Of a stretch of DNA of 64,000 nt, positions 50,522 to 59,362 are shown piece after piece (within the stretch, counting starts at the first letter, position 1; each line of letters opens with the position of its first letter). The notes below the pieces were generated by a model that had not been told where the DNA came from, did no database searches, and was given only the letters and a program-made list of their open reading frames with translations. A program made the translations under genes and the position numbers. Source of the stretch: an uncultured Collinsella sp. (GTDB lineage Bacteria; Actinomycetota; Coriobacteriia; Coriobacteriales; Coriobacteriaceae); NCBI GenBank assembly GCA_937923795.1, contig CALDWI010000032.1:1-64000 (forward strand), given 5' to 3'.

Positions 50522-51727
50522 CTAGGCGTGGGATTTGTTGTGGGCGAGGGCTAGGCCTACGGCGGCGATGGCCGCGGCAAAGAGCACCGTGACGCCCAGG
50601 TCGCAGGCGATGTCGCCCAGCACGGTGGACGTCAGGTCCGCGGCGAGCGCCTTGCCGATCGCGTCGTTCACCCAATACGTCGGCACAAAATGCGCCGCGG
50701 TCTGCACGGCCGAGCCCATGAGCGACAGCGGCATCCAGGCGCCGCCCAAAAACGTCATGAGCATGCCGAGTAAGTTGCCCACGCCGTTGAGCAGCTCCTC
50801 GCGCGCGCCCAAGCTCGACAGCGTAAAGCCAACGGCCAGCGGCGTGCACGCCAGGGCAAACGTCACCGCCAGCGCCAGACACACACGACCCGCGCCGACC
50901 TCGGCAACCGCGCCGGCAAAGCCCACGACGCCCATCATGCTCGACACGAGCCAAATGCAGACGGTGAGCACGGCGGCGGCCGCAAACACGGCAAGCGAAC
51001 GCTGACGCTCGGAGACCGGGCTGGCATCCATGCGGCGCACGCGCTCGGGCTCGTTCATGCCCGAGAACACCAGCCCCACCGACACGATGACCGACGAGAT
51101 AATCGCATACGCGCCAAAGTTGAAATACGACTCGAGCGTGGCAGCAGCAGCCGAGTCGACCTTGACCCGCTCGATCTGGACCTCCGCGCGCTTTGCAGCG
51201 GCATGCTCGGCGGCCTTGGCAACGTCGCCGTTAGAAGCAGCGGGCTCAAGCGCCGCCGCAGCGCCCGCGAGCGAGATCCAGCGCGAGGCCTCGGCAGACG
51301 ACAGCGCCGCCGCCATGGTGCCGGCACCGTAGGTCACATCGAGCTTGGGCAGGGACTCCCCCACGCGGGCGGCTGCAACGAGGTCGTCCTCAAACCCCTC
51401 CGGGATAAAGAACACGCAGTCGGCGCTGCCCTTGGCGCTGTTGCTCTTGGAGAGCGCGTCCGCAAGGTCGTACGTGTCGTCGCCAACACCCGTGACCAGG
51501 TCAAAGCGCAACCCCAGATGCTTGGTAAGCGCACGCGAAAGATCGCTGTCGTCGCGGTCGACCACAATCACATTGGCGTCGTAGGGCTTGTACTCGGTGA
51601 GCTGCGACGAGTTCCAGCTCACCGATGCCGCGATGAACACACCCATCAGCGATATGAACACCGTATAGATGAGCAGGTAGAACGGATGCGCGAGCGCCAT
51701 GCGCAGCGCAGTCTTAAAGGTGCTCAT
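50522..51727 (-). CDS. ABC-2 type permease (second permease of exporter)
   Basis: 401 residues. N-terminal helix (8-35, FYLLIYTVFISLMGVFIAAS), extracellular domain 40-200, and five helices from 215 (FNFGAYAIISSVIVSVGLVF, WMPLSLMGSAVQTAAHFVPT). The membrane block PTYWVNDAIGKAL is typical of ABC-2 drug exporters. ATG at 51725-51727 follows GGAAGGAG and overlaps the upstream permease end by 14 bases. With the ATPase and the other permease it forms a heterodimeric exporter resembling LnrLMN of B. subtilis. Confidence 0.92.
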   Translation of the reverse strand: MSTFKTALRMALAHPFYLLIYTVFISLMGVFIAASVSWNSSQLTEYKPYDANVIVVDRDDSDLSRALTKHLGLRFDLVTGVGDDTYDLADALSKSNSAKGSADCVFFIPEGFEDDLVAAARVGESLPKLDVTYGAGTMAAALSSAEASRWISLAGAAAALEPAASNGDVAKAAEHAAAKRAEVQIERVKVDSAAAATLESYFNFGAYAIISSVIVSVGLVFSGMNEPERVRRMDASPVSERQRSLAVFAAAAVLTVCIWLVSSMMGVVGFAGAVAEVGAGRVCLALAVTFALACTPLAVGFTLSSLGAREELLNGVGNLLGMLMTFLGGAWMPLSLMGSAVQTAAHFVPTYWVNDAIGKALAADLTSTVLGDIACDLGVTVLFAAAIAAVGLALAHNKSHA

Positions 51728-52901
51728 AGCGGCTCCTTCCAAAAATCAGCGTGGCGGCGGCAACAAACACCAGCGTCATGAGGACCAGCGCGCCCGCACG
51801 GATGACAAAGGGACCCAGGTCCTCAAAGAAATACAGGCGGTTGAACATGTCGCAGATGAGCTTGACGGGGTTGAGCCAGCACTCGGCCGGGCAGGCGCGG
51901 GCGACGTCGTCGGCAAGCGCCATCGCCGGCTCGCCGTAGAGGCCGGCGAACAGGGCGCACGTGGTGGCAAAGCCCGTGAGGATGCCCGACTTGGACGCCT
52001 TGCCGCCCTTAACGGGAAACGTGCCCACAAAAAGGCCCAGGCCCGTCGCGGCAAGCGCGGACACGGCGCCGCCCACCAAACACAGTCCCTCGCGCCCGCC
52101 AAAGTCGACGCCCACGACCAGGCGCACGTAGCCAATCGCGATCGTCATCGAGGCAAAGGAGACCAGCCACGAGCCCACAAAGATACCGGCCAGCGACGCC
52201 GTCTTGGAAAGGCCGCCCACGCAGCGGCGCGCGCCAAGGCCCGACAGATTGGGCTGCAGGTCGACAACGCTCAAGGCGGCAAACTCGGCAGACATCATCG
52301 CGACCAGGCCAAAAAGCGCGTAATAGTAGATGACCGTGCCATCGGGCGTGGTGCGTGTCAGGCTTACGCGGCGGGTGCCGCCCTCGAGCGACAGGGCGCG
52401 CGCAACCGCCTCCGGGTCGGCGAGCGCCGCCGGGTTGTCCTGGGCAATCTGGGACATGAGCTCGGCATTTTGTGTATACGAACTTGCCACCGTCTCCAGG
52501 ATGCTGCGATCGGTGAGCACCGATGATGCGCGCGAGCTGTCGTAGCTCGAAAGCAGTGTGAGCTTGGGCGTGCCCGCGTCGTCGACCGTATAGATACCCG
52601 CGACCTCACCGGCCTTGAGCGCATGGTTCGCAGCAGCCGCGTCGTCGCACTCGTGAATCTTGAGCAGCTGGTCGTCGCCCTCCTTGGCAAGCGACGTCGC
52701 CACATCCTTAAAGGTCGAAGCGTCCCAGGCCTCGTCCGCCACGATGGCAACCGGCACCGGATCGACCGTGCCGTCGGAGCTGAGGTTCGCAAACATAAAC
52801 ATGAACATCGTGGAAAGCGCGATGGGAAAGAGAGCGCCCCAGACCCACGTGCTCGGCCGGCGCAGCAGCGTCTTGACCGTGGTGATGATGGTGTTGAACA
52901 T
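51714..52901 (-). CDS. ABC-2 type permease (first permease of exporter)
   Basis: 395 residues with the same layout as the downstream permease: helix 1 at 15-40 (RPSTWVWGALFPIALSTMFMF), an extracellular domain up to 195, five helices up to 385 (YYYALFGLVAMMSAEFAAL, CPAECWLNPVKLICDMFNR). The two permeases are paralogues that probably pair. ATG at 52899-52901, nine bases after the ATPase stop. Confidence 0.92.
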   Translation of the reverse strand: MFNTIITTVKTLLRRPSTWVWGALFPIALSTMFMFMFANLSSDGTVDPVPVAIVADEAWDASTFKDVATSLAKEGDDQLLKIHECDDAAAANHALKAGEVAGIYTVDDAGTPKLTLLSSYDSSRASSVLTDRSILETVASSYTQNAELMSQIAQDNPAALADPEAVARALSLEGGTRRVSLTRTTPDGTVIYYYALFGLVAMMSAEFAALSVVDLQPNLSGLGARRCVGGLSKTASLAGIFVGSWLVSFASMTIAIGYVRLVVGVDFGGREGLCLVGGAVSALAATGLGLFVGTFPVKGGKASKSGILTGFATTCALFAGLYGEPAMALADDVARACPAECWLNPVKLICDMFNRLYFFEDLGPFVIRAGALVLMTLVFVAAATLIFGRSRYEHL

Positions 52902-52910
52902 GGCCGCCCC

Positions 52911-53849
52911 CTAGTCGCGCAGCTCGCGGCCGGTGATCTCGAGGAACACGTCGTTGAGGGTCGGCGGCTCGCTCCACACGCGGCCGAGCGCCACGTCCGC
53001 GGCGCGCAGCGTGTCGAGGATGTCGACCAGATTGTGCGGGCTCGCTTCGCAGGTGCAGACGAGCTCGCCGCCGGACAGTTCAACCGAAAGCACGTGTTCG
53101 AGGGCGCGCAGGCGCTCGACCGTGGCGGTCTCGACGGCGCCGACCTCGACGGTCACGCGCTCGCCCATCTGAATCATGCGCTTGAGCTCGTCGTTGGTGC
53201 CCTGCGCCAGCACGCGCCCGCCGTCCATGATCATGATGCGGCTGCAAATCTGCTCGACTTCCTCCATGTAATGGCTGGTATACACCACCGTGGCACCTTC
53301 GTCGCGCAGGCGGCAGATGCCCTCCAGGATGGCGTTTCGGCTCTGCGGGTCGACCGCCACCGTGGGCTCGTCAAAGAAGATGAGCTCGGGCTTGTGCGCG
53401 ATGCCGCAGGCGATGTTGAGGCGTCGCGCCAGGCCGCCCGAGAGCTTGCCGGGGCGGAACTTGGCAAAGTCGCCCAGCCCGACAAAGTCGATCGCCTCGT
53501 CCACCAGCGCGCGGCGGCGCTTGCGGTCGTTGACGTAGAGACTGCAGAAATAATCGATGTTCTCGCGCACGGTGAGCTCGTCGAACACCGCCACCTGCTG
53601 CGGCACCACACCGATGCGGCGCTTGAGGTCGTAGCGGGCGGGCGTCATGGACTCGCCGAACAGCTCGATGGTGCCCTTGTCGTAGGCAAGCAGCTGCACA
53701 ATGCAGTTGATGGACGTGGTCTTGCCCGAGCCGTTGGGGCCCAGCAGGCCAAAGATCTCGCCGGGGGCGATGCTCAGGTTAAAGTGGTCGAGCGCAATAA
53801 GGTCGTCATAGCGCTTGACGAGGTTTTCGACGTGAACGATGTCTGTCAT
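52911..53849 (-). CDS. ABC transporter ATPase of the drug-exporter type
   Basis: 312 residues. Walker A GLLGPNGSGKTTSINC, Q-loop GVVPQQVAVFDELT, signature KLSGGLARRLNIACGI (note LSGGLARR rather than LSGGQ-x-x-R), Walker B LIFFDEPTVAVD and H-loop VVYTSHYMEEVE. The C-terminal 90 residues form the regulatory extension typical of ABC-2 exporter ATPases (DrrA/LnrL). ATG at 53847-53849. It heads the three-gene exporter operon, divergent from the two-component system on the other strand. Confidence 0.95.
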   Translation of the reverse strand: MTDIVHVENLVKRYDDLIALDHFNLSIAPGEIFGLLGPNGSGKTTSINCIVQLLAYDKGTIELFGESMTPARYDLKRRIGVVPQQVAVFDELTVRENIDYFCSLYVNDRKRRRALVDEAIDFVGLGDFAKFRPGKLSGGLARRLNIACGIAHKPELIFFDEPTVAVDPQSRNAILEGICRLRDEGATVVYTSHYMEEVEQICSRIMIMDGGRVLAQGTNDELKRMIQMGERVTVEVGAVETATVERLRALEHVLSVELSGGELVCTCEASPHNLVDILDTLRAADVALGRVWSEPPTLNDVFLEITGRELRD

Positions 53850-54036
53850 GAGGCGGCCCTTCCGTTGATTGCGGCCCGGTACGATTGCATCATCGCAGGA
53901 GCCGCCGGCGCGCACCAGTGAGCTTTGTCACGAGTGCGGGGGCTCGGTCGCGTGGCACGCTGACGCGACCGCCCCACCGTGCGGGAGGAATGTCACGGTT
54001 GCGCTAGGCGGCCCCTCCACCACGCGCAGCTTCGCG

Positions 54037-54051
54037 TACAATACCCGTATG
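54037..54051 (+). promoter_or_regulatory. -10 box placed for a leaderless kinase mRNA
   Basis: TACAAT at 54037-54042 is followed by six bases and the ATG at 54049. Transcription starting about seven bases after the -10 would begin at the start codon. No ribosome-binding sequence precedes the ATG. Leaderless mRNAs are common in Actinobacteria. The -35 is not clear. Confidence 0.5.
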
Positions 54052-55194
54052 AACAGGCTTTTCGACAAATCGATCGTGCTGGCGTGCTGTATTGCGGCCG
54101 CCATGGGTCTTGCTGTAGACGCTCGCCTGGTCGCGGCGTTTTGCCTTGGCGTTATTGCCACCTCACTGGCCGAGATCGCACAGAGAAACCGCGCCCGCCG
54201 TGCGAGCGAGGCCGCGAGCTACGCTTACATCATCGCGGCTGTCTTCGTGCCGCCGTTTGTGCCGTTTGCGCCTCTCGCCTTCTATGACATCGCGCGGCGC
54301 GTGCGCCGTGAGCACGCCTGGGTCGTACTGGGCATTGGCTCCGTCTTTGCCTTTGCGCTCGTCGCGGACCTTCGCACCGACGCGCTTACCGTCCGAACGC
54401 TCCTGCTGACCTCCATCCTTTCGGTCGCCGCCGCCTTGTTATCGCTACGTACCGCCCAGTTGGAGCGCGAGCAGCAGCGCATGCGCCGTACCCGCGACGA
54501 GCTGCAGGAACGAGCCCTCGCGCTCGAGGCGCGCAACCGCGATCTTGCTGACCGCCAGGACTACGAAGTCGAACTCGCGACACTCGCCGAGCGAGCCCGT
54601 ATCGCGCGCGAGATTCACGATAACGTCGGCCACCAGCTCACGCGCGCCTCACTGCAGGCCGAAGCCCTACGCGTGGTCCACGCCGACGAGCCTGGCGTCG
54701 CCGCCGATTTCGCCGACGTTAAACGCACGGTTGACGAGGCGCTCCAGCTTGTGCGCACCAGCGTCCACGCGCTCAACGACAACGCCGTCGACCTTTCCGT
54801 GCAGCTCGAACGCATTGTCGAAGGCACACGCTCGGACGGCGGCCCGCAGATTGAGCTTGAAGTTATGGCCGAACATGCGCCCGCAAACGTCGCCAACTGC
54901 TTTGCAGCGGTCCTGCGCGAAGCGCTCTCCAATACCATGCGCCACGCTTGCGCCCAGACCGTCACCGTACGGTGCATGGAGCATCCGTCGTTTTACCAGC
55001 TCATTGTTACCGACGATGGCGTGGGTGAGGTCCAAGCAAGCGGCCGCGGCACCGCGGAGGGCATGGGGCTCGCCTCCATGCGCGAGCGCATCGAGGCGCT
55101 TGGCGGCACCTTCACCGCCGGCCCGCGTGCCGGCGCCGGCGGCTGGCGTGTGTTTGCCACCGTTCCCAAACAGCAAGGAGATGAGGGCCGATGA
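54049..55194 (+). CDS. Sensor histidine kinase, DesK/LnrJ type
   Basis: 381 residues. Four to six short membrane helices (5-125), coiled coil (EREQQRMRRTRDELQERALA), then H-box ERARIAREIHDNVGHQLTRAS at 180-200 and a HATPase domain with N-box LREALSNTMRHACAQ and G-boxes DDGVGE and GMGLASMRERIEALGG. The HisKA_3 type works with LuxR-type regulators. The ATG at 54049 is chosen because MNRLFDKSIVLACC starts the membrane region and a -10 sits directly before it; the open frame further upstream has no family similarity. Divergent to the exporter operon, which it likely controls. Confidence 0.92.
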   Translation: MNRLFDKSIVLACCIAAAMGLAVDARLVAAFCLGVIATSLAEIAQRNRARRASEAASYAYIIAAVFVPPFVPFAPLAFYDIARRVRREHAWVVLGIGSVFAFALVADLRTDALTVRTLLLTSILSVAAALLSLRTAQLEREQQRMRRTRDELQERALALEARNRDLADRQDYEVELATLAERARIAREIHDNVGHQLTRASLQAEALRVVHADEPGVAADFADVKRTVDEALQLVRTSVHALNDNAVDLSVQLERIVEGTRSDGGPQIELEVMAEHAPANVANCFAAVLREALSNTMRHACAQTVTVRCMEHPSFYQLIVTDDGVGEVQASGRGTAEGMGLASMRERIEALGGTFTAGPRAGAGGWRVFATVPKQQGDEGR

Positions 55195-55820
55195 GGCTCA
55201 TCGTTGTCGACGACGACCGCTTGGTGGTCGATTCGCTCAAGATTATCTTGGGCGCCCAGCCGCAGATCGAAGTGGTGGGCACCGGTGCCAACGGCAACGA
55301 TGCGGTGGCGCTCTACGCCGAGCACGCACCCGATATCGCGCTGCTCGACATCCAGATGCCGGGACGCGACGGCCTTTCGGCCGCGCGCGAGATCCTTGAG
55401 CACGACCCTGCGGCGCGCGTGGTGTTTCTGACGACGTTCTCGGATGACGAGTACATTGTGTCGGCGCTCAAGCTGGGCGCCCGCGGCTACCTGATCAAGA
55501 CCGATGTCGCTGCCATTCCGCCGGCGTTGGCGCAGGTCATGGACGGCAAACGCGTGCTCGAGGGCAAGGCGATCGAAGATATCAACTTTGATGGGGCGGA
55601 CGTCGAGGCCGGCGCGACCCGCCGGCCCGCCGCCTTTGCCGGCCTGACCGACCGCGAGTTCGAAGTCGCCGAGCTCATCGCCCGCGGCCTCGACAACAAG
55701 GAGATCGCTGCCACCGCCTATATGGGCGAAGGCACCGTGCGCAACCACATCAGCTCAATCCTAGCCAAAATGGGGCTACGCAACCGTACGCAAATCGCCA
55801 TTGCGTACCTGCGAGGGTAA
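55191..55820 (+). CDS. LuxR-family response regulator, partner of the DesK-type kinase
   Basis: 209 residues. Receiver with DDDR, phospho-acceptor in ALLDIQMPGRDG, FLTTFSDDEY and lysine in YLIKTDV; LuxR HTH at 145-205 (LTDREFEVAELIARGLDNKE, GEGTVRNHISSILAKMGLRN). Its ATG overlaps the kinase stop (ATGA). Architecture and divergent exporter match B. subtilis lnrJK-lnrLMN (linearmycin-type resistance), so induction of the exporter by a membrane-active antimicrobial is the likely role. Confidence 0.95.
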   Translation: MRLIVVDDDRLVVDSLKIILGAQPQIEVVGTGANGNDAVALYAEHAPDIALLDIQMPGRDGLSAAREILEHDPAARVVFLTTFSDDEYIVSALKLGARGYLIKTDVAAIPPALAQVMDGKRVLEGKAIEDINFDGADVEAGATRRPAAFAGLTDREFEVAELIARGLDNKEIAATAYMGEGTVRNHISSILAKMGLRNRTQIAIAYLRG

Positions 55821-55881
55821 TTACCCAACGACCAACCGCTCCGACAGAGCAAAATAGCTGTTATCGATTTAATGCCATTTC

Positions 55882-56033
55882 AAAACTATGCCGGTTTACG
55901 GGGCTAAGCTCAGGGCCCCCATCCATACCCGCGTTTTCCGTAAAATGACGGCTTGTCTACCTGCGGTTTTATTTTCACGGATATCGGCATGGTTGGGAGC
56001 GCGTGACTTAGCCCCGTAAACCGGCATAGTTTT
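55882..56033. repeat. Structured palindromic element A (152 bp)
   Basis: Perfect 27-bp arms at 55882-55908 and 56007-56033 (AAAACTATGCCGGTTTAC then GGGGCTAAG). The inside holds CCATCCATACC/GGCATGGTTGG pairing and the core CTTGTCTACCTGCGGTTTT. Confidence 0.85.
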
Positions 56034-56118
56034 GTCCGAGCGGCTCTGCACGAGCGCCTCCGCAAGCCTCGCGGGACCAAAATGATCCGTTTTCCTCCGT
56101 CCCCAAGGAATCACCCGG

Positions 56119-56294
56119 AACCGCTCGCCACGAAACCTGCCCATCTACTACGTTTGACTCGATACCCTTGACCATACCCCCGTTTTCCAGAAAACCGCAG
56201 GCGTTCTACCTGCGGTTTTCTTTTCGCATTTTTTGCCTTGGTTGAGGGCCGCCGCCCAAACGTAGTAGATAGGCCCATTTCATGGCGAACGGGC
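56119..56294. repeat. Structured palindromic element B
   Basis: Inner arms ATCTACTACGTTTG (56143-56156) and its exact complement (56257-56270) extend outward with imperfect pairing (CTCGCCACGAAA against TTTCATGGCGAA). The inside has a perfect GAAAACCGCAGG/CCTGCGGTTTTC hairpin containing the TTCTACCTGCGGTTTT core. Flanked on both sides by direct copies of CCAAAATGATCCGTTTT-type sequence (about 56081 and 56316). Confidence 0.8.
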
Positions 56295-56380
56295 CACACG
56301 GATGTCCTCGCGAGGCCAAAATGATCCGTTTCCCTCTGTCCACGGGAGATCAAGTGCTGTTACGAATATGGTGTCATTTC

Positions 56381-56532
56381 AAAACTATGCCGGTTTACTA
56401 CGATAAAAACGAGATTCCCGACCACGCGTGATTTTTTCGCAAAACTACAAGCCGTCTACCTGCGGTTTTGATTTTGCCAAATGCGGTGTGGTTGGAGGTG
56501 GGCGATTTATCGTAGTAATCCGGCATAGTTTT
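56381..56532. repeat. Structured palindromic element C (152 bp)
   Basis: Arms at 56381-56407 and 56506-56532 match at 26 of 27 positions. The outer 18 bp equal those of element A, but the inner nine are TACGATAAA instead of GGGGCTAAG, changed on both arms so that pairing is kept. Core CCGTCTACCTGCGGTTTT. Same length as A. Confidence 0.85.
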
Positions 56533-56606
56533 TTTCGCGACGGTACAACCGTGCGTTCACGCGCGGGGCCGGTGGGGCAATTTTGCCCCACCGGCCCGTC
56601 TTCGCG

Positions 56607-56948
56607 CTATTCCGGCTTGGTTACTACCGTGGGAGTCTTATCCGCCGCAACTGGAGTACGAGCGGTGTCCATAGTCAGGCAGTGCTTGGGGCAGCTTTCG
56701 ATGCACTCGCCGCACACCACGCAGGCGTACGGGTCGATCGACCACGTTCCGCCCTTGCGATCGACCGCGAGCGCGCCCGCCGGGCAACGCCGCGCGCACA
56801 TGCCGCAGCAAATGCACACGTCCATGTCGTTGACGATATGCCCGCGCAGGCGCTCGGGCGCCGCGAGCTCCTCCTGCGGATAGCACACCGTAACCGGCTG
56901 CTTGACCATAGAACCTAAGGCCGTCTTGGCAAATGTCAGTAAACTCAT
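56607..56948 (-). CDS. echF: Ech hydrogenase polyferredoxin subunit EchF
   Basis: 113 residues with two [4Fe-4S] clusters: CICCGMCARRCPAGA and CVVCGECIESCPKHC. It passes electrons between soluble ferredoxin and the small subunit EchC at the cytoplasmic face of the membrane. It is the last gene of the ech operon, seven bases after the echE stop. The C-terminal 20 residues are a Thr/Val/Lys-rich tail without known role. Similar proteins serve as NuoI in complex I. Confidence 0.93.
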   Translation of the reverse strand: MSLLTFAKTALGSMVKQPVTVCYPQEELAAPERLRGHIVNDMDVCICCGMCARRCPAGALAVDRKGGTWSIDPYACVVCGECIESCPKHCLTMDTARTPVAADKTPTVVTKPE

Positions 56949-56955
56949 GCCGCGC

Positions 56956-58044
56956 CTACCTTTCCGTGCAGCTAATGCAGGGGTCGATGGTCAGGATAAT
57001 CATGGGCACGTTGGCAAGGAGCACGCCCTGCAGCGCATGTGTCAGACCCGCCAGGTTCTGCGACGTCGGCGTGCGCACGCGGAAGCGTTCCAGGTTCTTG
57101 GTGCCGTTACCGCGCACATAGTAATACGCCTCGCCGCGCGGCTGCTCAATCACAACCTCGCCGCGTGCGCCGTCGGCCGGTGTAAGCTTGGTGCGCCCGC
57201 CTATCCCGTCGTGCGGAATCTTGCCCACAAGCTCCTTAATGATGTCCATGGCCTGCGTGACCTCGGCACAGCGCACCTGGCAGCGGGCATAGCAATCGCC
57301 ATCGGTAGCAACGATGGGCTCAAACGCAACCAGATCCGCATAGGCACCGTCGTCAAACATGCGCACGTCGTAATCCACGCCCGAGGCGCGCCCAAACGGG
57401 CCGACCATCGACAGATCCAGCGCATCTTTCTTGCTGATCACACCCACGCCATGCAAGCGCTCGCCGCAGCTGTCATCGTCCAAAAACGTATGCACCAGGG
57501 CCTCGTAGTCGGGACGCATGGCATCGAGCGTCTGGACAATTCCGGCCAGCTCGGAGTCCTCGATATCGTGCTTAAGGCCGCCGATCTCGTTAATCGACAG
57601 AATCACGCGGCCACCGCACGTGCTCTCGAAGATCTTGAGAATCTGCTCGCGCAGGGTCCACGAACGATAGAACAGTGCCTCGAAGCCAAAGGCGTCGGCG
57701 AGCAGACCCAGCCACAACAGGTGCGAATGAATACGCGAAAGCTCGTGCAAAATGGTGCGGATATACTGCACGCGGCCGGGCACCTCGATGTCGAGCATGC
57801 GCTCGCAGGCGCTGGCATAACCGTAGCTGTGGCCCACGGCGCAGATGCCACAGATGCGCTCGGCGATGTAGCCAAACTGGTGCATGTCGCGCTTTTCGGT
57901 GAGCTTCTCGAGCCCGCGGTGCACAAAGCCGATCTGCGGAATTGCCTCGATGACGCGGTCGTCCTCGATTACCAGGTCCAGATGAAGCGGCTCGGGCAGC
58001 ACCGGGTGCTGCGGGCCAAACGGAATAACGGAGCGATGTGCCAT
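56956..58044 (-). CDS. echE: Ech [NiFe] hydrogenase large subunit EchE
   Basis: Carries the Ni-Fe active site that interconverts protons and H2. 362 residues. L1 motif ERICGICAVGHSYGYASACE at about 62-81 and L2 motif DPCISCTER at the very end give the four cysteine ligands, so this is a true hydrogenase and not a NuoD-like protein. The chain stops immediately after L2, meaning there is no C-terminal peptide for a maturation protease, as known for EchE and CooH. ATG at 58042-58044, five bases after the echD stop. Maturation depends on the hyp genes at 5-11 kb. Confidence 0.96.
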   Translation of the reverse strand: MAHRSVIPFGPQHPVLPEPLHLDLVIEDDRVIEAIPQIGFVHRGLEKLTEKRDMHQFGYIAERICGICAVGHSYGYASACERMLDIEVPGRVQYIRTILHELSRIHSHLLWLGLLADAFGFEALFYRSWTLREQILKIFESTCGGRVILSINEIGGLKHDIEDSELAGIVQTLDAMRPDYEALVHTFLDDDSCGERLHGVGVISKKDALDLSMVGPFGRASGVDYDVRMFDDGAYADLVAFEPIVATDGDCYARCQVRCAEVTQAMDIIKELVGKIPHDGIGGRTKLTPADGARGEVVIEQPRGEAYYYVRGNGTKNLERFRVRTPTSQNLAGLTHALQGVLLANVPMIILTIDPCISCTER

Positions 58045-58049
58045 GGACC

Positions 58050-58769
58050 TTACGCCTCCTTTTTCTGCTTGTCGCGGGCGGCCTTGGCGGCAAGCGCCGC
58101 GCGGACCTTGGCCGCTTTCTCGGGATCCATGGCGGCGAGCTTTGCCTCCATCTCGGCAGCCTTGAGCGCGGCCTTCGCAGCAGTTTCATCGTGCTGAGCA
58201 TCGGAGCCGGCAGCCGCAGCGGGCTGAGCGACGGCAGCGCCCGCAGCATCGCCAGCGCCCGCAGTGCCCTCCCCCGCAGCGGCCGTGGCAGTAGCAGCCT
58301 TCTCGGCCGCGGCCTTGCGCGCCTTGGCCTCGGCAGCGGCACGGACCTTCATGGCTTTCTCGCGCGCGGCCTTCACCTCGGGCGTGATAACGCTCATGGG
58401 CTCGGCAGTCGAGACCTGGTAGAAAAAGCCCTTAAAGTCAATCTGCATATCGGTAATGGCAAGACCAAACAGGTCGTGCGCTTCGTTTTCAAACGGGAAT
58501 ACTGCCGGATAGTACGAGCTGATGGACGGAATCTCCTGGTACTGATTAATTCCCTCAACCACCAGGTTCTCGATCGCATAGCTGCCGTCCTGCGCAATAT
58601 GCTCCTGAGCAGCACGAACGTCGATAAACGTATAGACCAAGCGATACGATCCGTCGTCCACACAGCGCTCGGCATGCATCTGCACAAAGCGCGCGCCGGT
58701 ACCTTTGAGCGCCTGCACACGCGGCAACAGTTCATCGATCCCGACGGTGGTGTAGATTGCCTTTTGCAT
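58050..58769 (-). CDS. echD: Ech hydrogenase subunit EchD (NuoC-like) with Ala-rich C-terminal tail
   Basis: 239 residues. Residues 1-125 are the NuoC/EchD domain (YRLVYTFIDVRAAQEHIAQD, IPSISSYYPAVFPFENEAHD-LFGL). From about 130 to the end is a highly charged alanine-rich region (AAREKAMKVRAAAEAKARKA, ALKAAEMEAKLAAMDPEKAA) predicted to be a long helix or coiled coil, roughly doubling the usual length of the family. The start overlaps the echC stop (TAATG). Function of the tail is unknown. Confidence 0.9.
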   Translation of the reverse strand: MQKAIYTTVGIDELLPRVQALKGTGARFVQMHAERCVDDGSYRLVYTFIDVRAAQEHIAQDGSYAIENLVVEGINQYQEIPSISSYYPAVFPFENEAHDLFGLAITDMQIDFKGFFYQVSTAEPMSVITPEVKAAREKAMKVRAAAEAKARKAAAEKAATATAAAGEGTAGAGDAAGAAVAQPAAAAGSDAQHDETAAKAALKAAEMEAKLAAMDPEKAAKVRAALAAKAARDKQKKEA

Positions 58770-59350
58770 TACTCGGCCTCCTTTGCAGCGGCGGGCGCGC
58801 CGTCAGCCGCGCCTGCGTCGACACCGGCCCCGGCCTCAGCCGCAGCCACAAACCCGTCCTCGCCCAGCTCGACGCCACCATCCCAGGTTGCGGCGCCGCC
58901 CACGGTAAGCGGGTCACCGCCAACACGCATCACGGCCTCCTTCTGGTCCAGGATGCCGCACGCCTCCACGATGGCATCGATCACGGTCTCGGGACGAATG
59001 GCGCACCCGGGCGCGTACACGTCCACGGGAATCGCGCGGTCTACGCCGCCGATCACGTTATAGGCATCGCGGAATACGCCGCCCGAGCACGCGCAGATAC
59101 CGCAGGCCACCACGCACTTGGGCTCGAGCATCTGGTTGTAGATCTGGCGCACGACGGGCAGGTTCTGAGCGTTGACCGACCCCGTCACCAAAAAGATATC
59201 CGCATGCTTGGGGTTGCCGGTGTTGACCACGCCAAAGCGCTCCGCATCGAACAGCGGCGTGAGCGAGGCCAGCACCTCGATATCGCATCCGTTGCAGCTC
59301 GAGCCGTCGTAATGAATAACCCACGGCGAGCGCGACATTTTATGATCCAT
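58769..59350 (-). CDS. echC: Ech hydrogenase small subunit EchC
   Basis: 193 residues. Holds the proximal [4Fe-4S] cluster next to the Ni-Fe site: YDGSSCNGCDIEVLASL (Cys-x2-Cys), VACGICACSGGVF, and VYAPGCAIRPETVIDAI. Homologous to NuoB. The C-terminus (150-193) is an Ala/Gly/Glu-rich tail (GEDGFVAAAEAGAGVDAGAA) absent from typical EchC. ATG at 59348-59350, 12 bases after the membrane-subunit stop; an ATG four codons later is possible. Confidence 0.95.
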   Translation of the reverse strand: MDHKMSRSPWVIHYDGSSCNGCDIEVLASLTPLFDAERFGVVNTGNPKHADIFLVTGSVNAQNLPVVRQIYNQMLEPKCVVACGICACSGGVFRDAYNVIGGVDRAIPVDVYAPGCAIRPETVIDAIVEACGILDQKEAVMRVGGDPLTVGGAATWDGGVELGEDGFVAAAEAGAGVDAGAADGAPAAAKEAE

Positions 59351-59362
59351 GGATGCCGCCTC

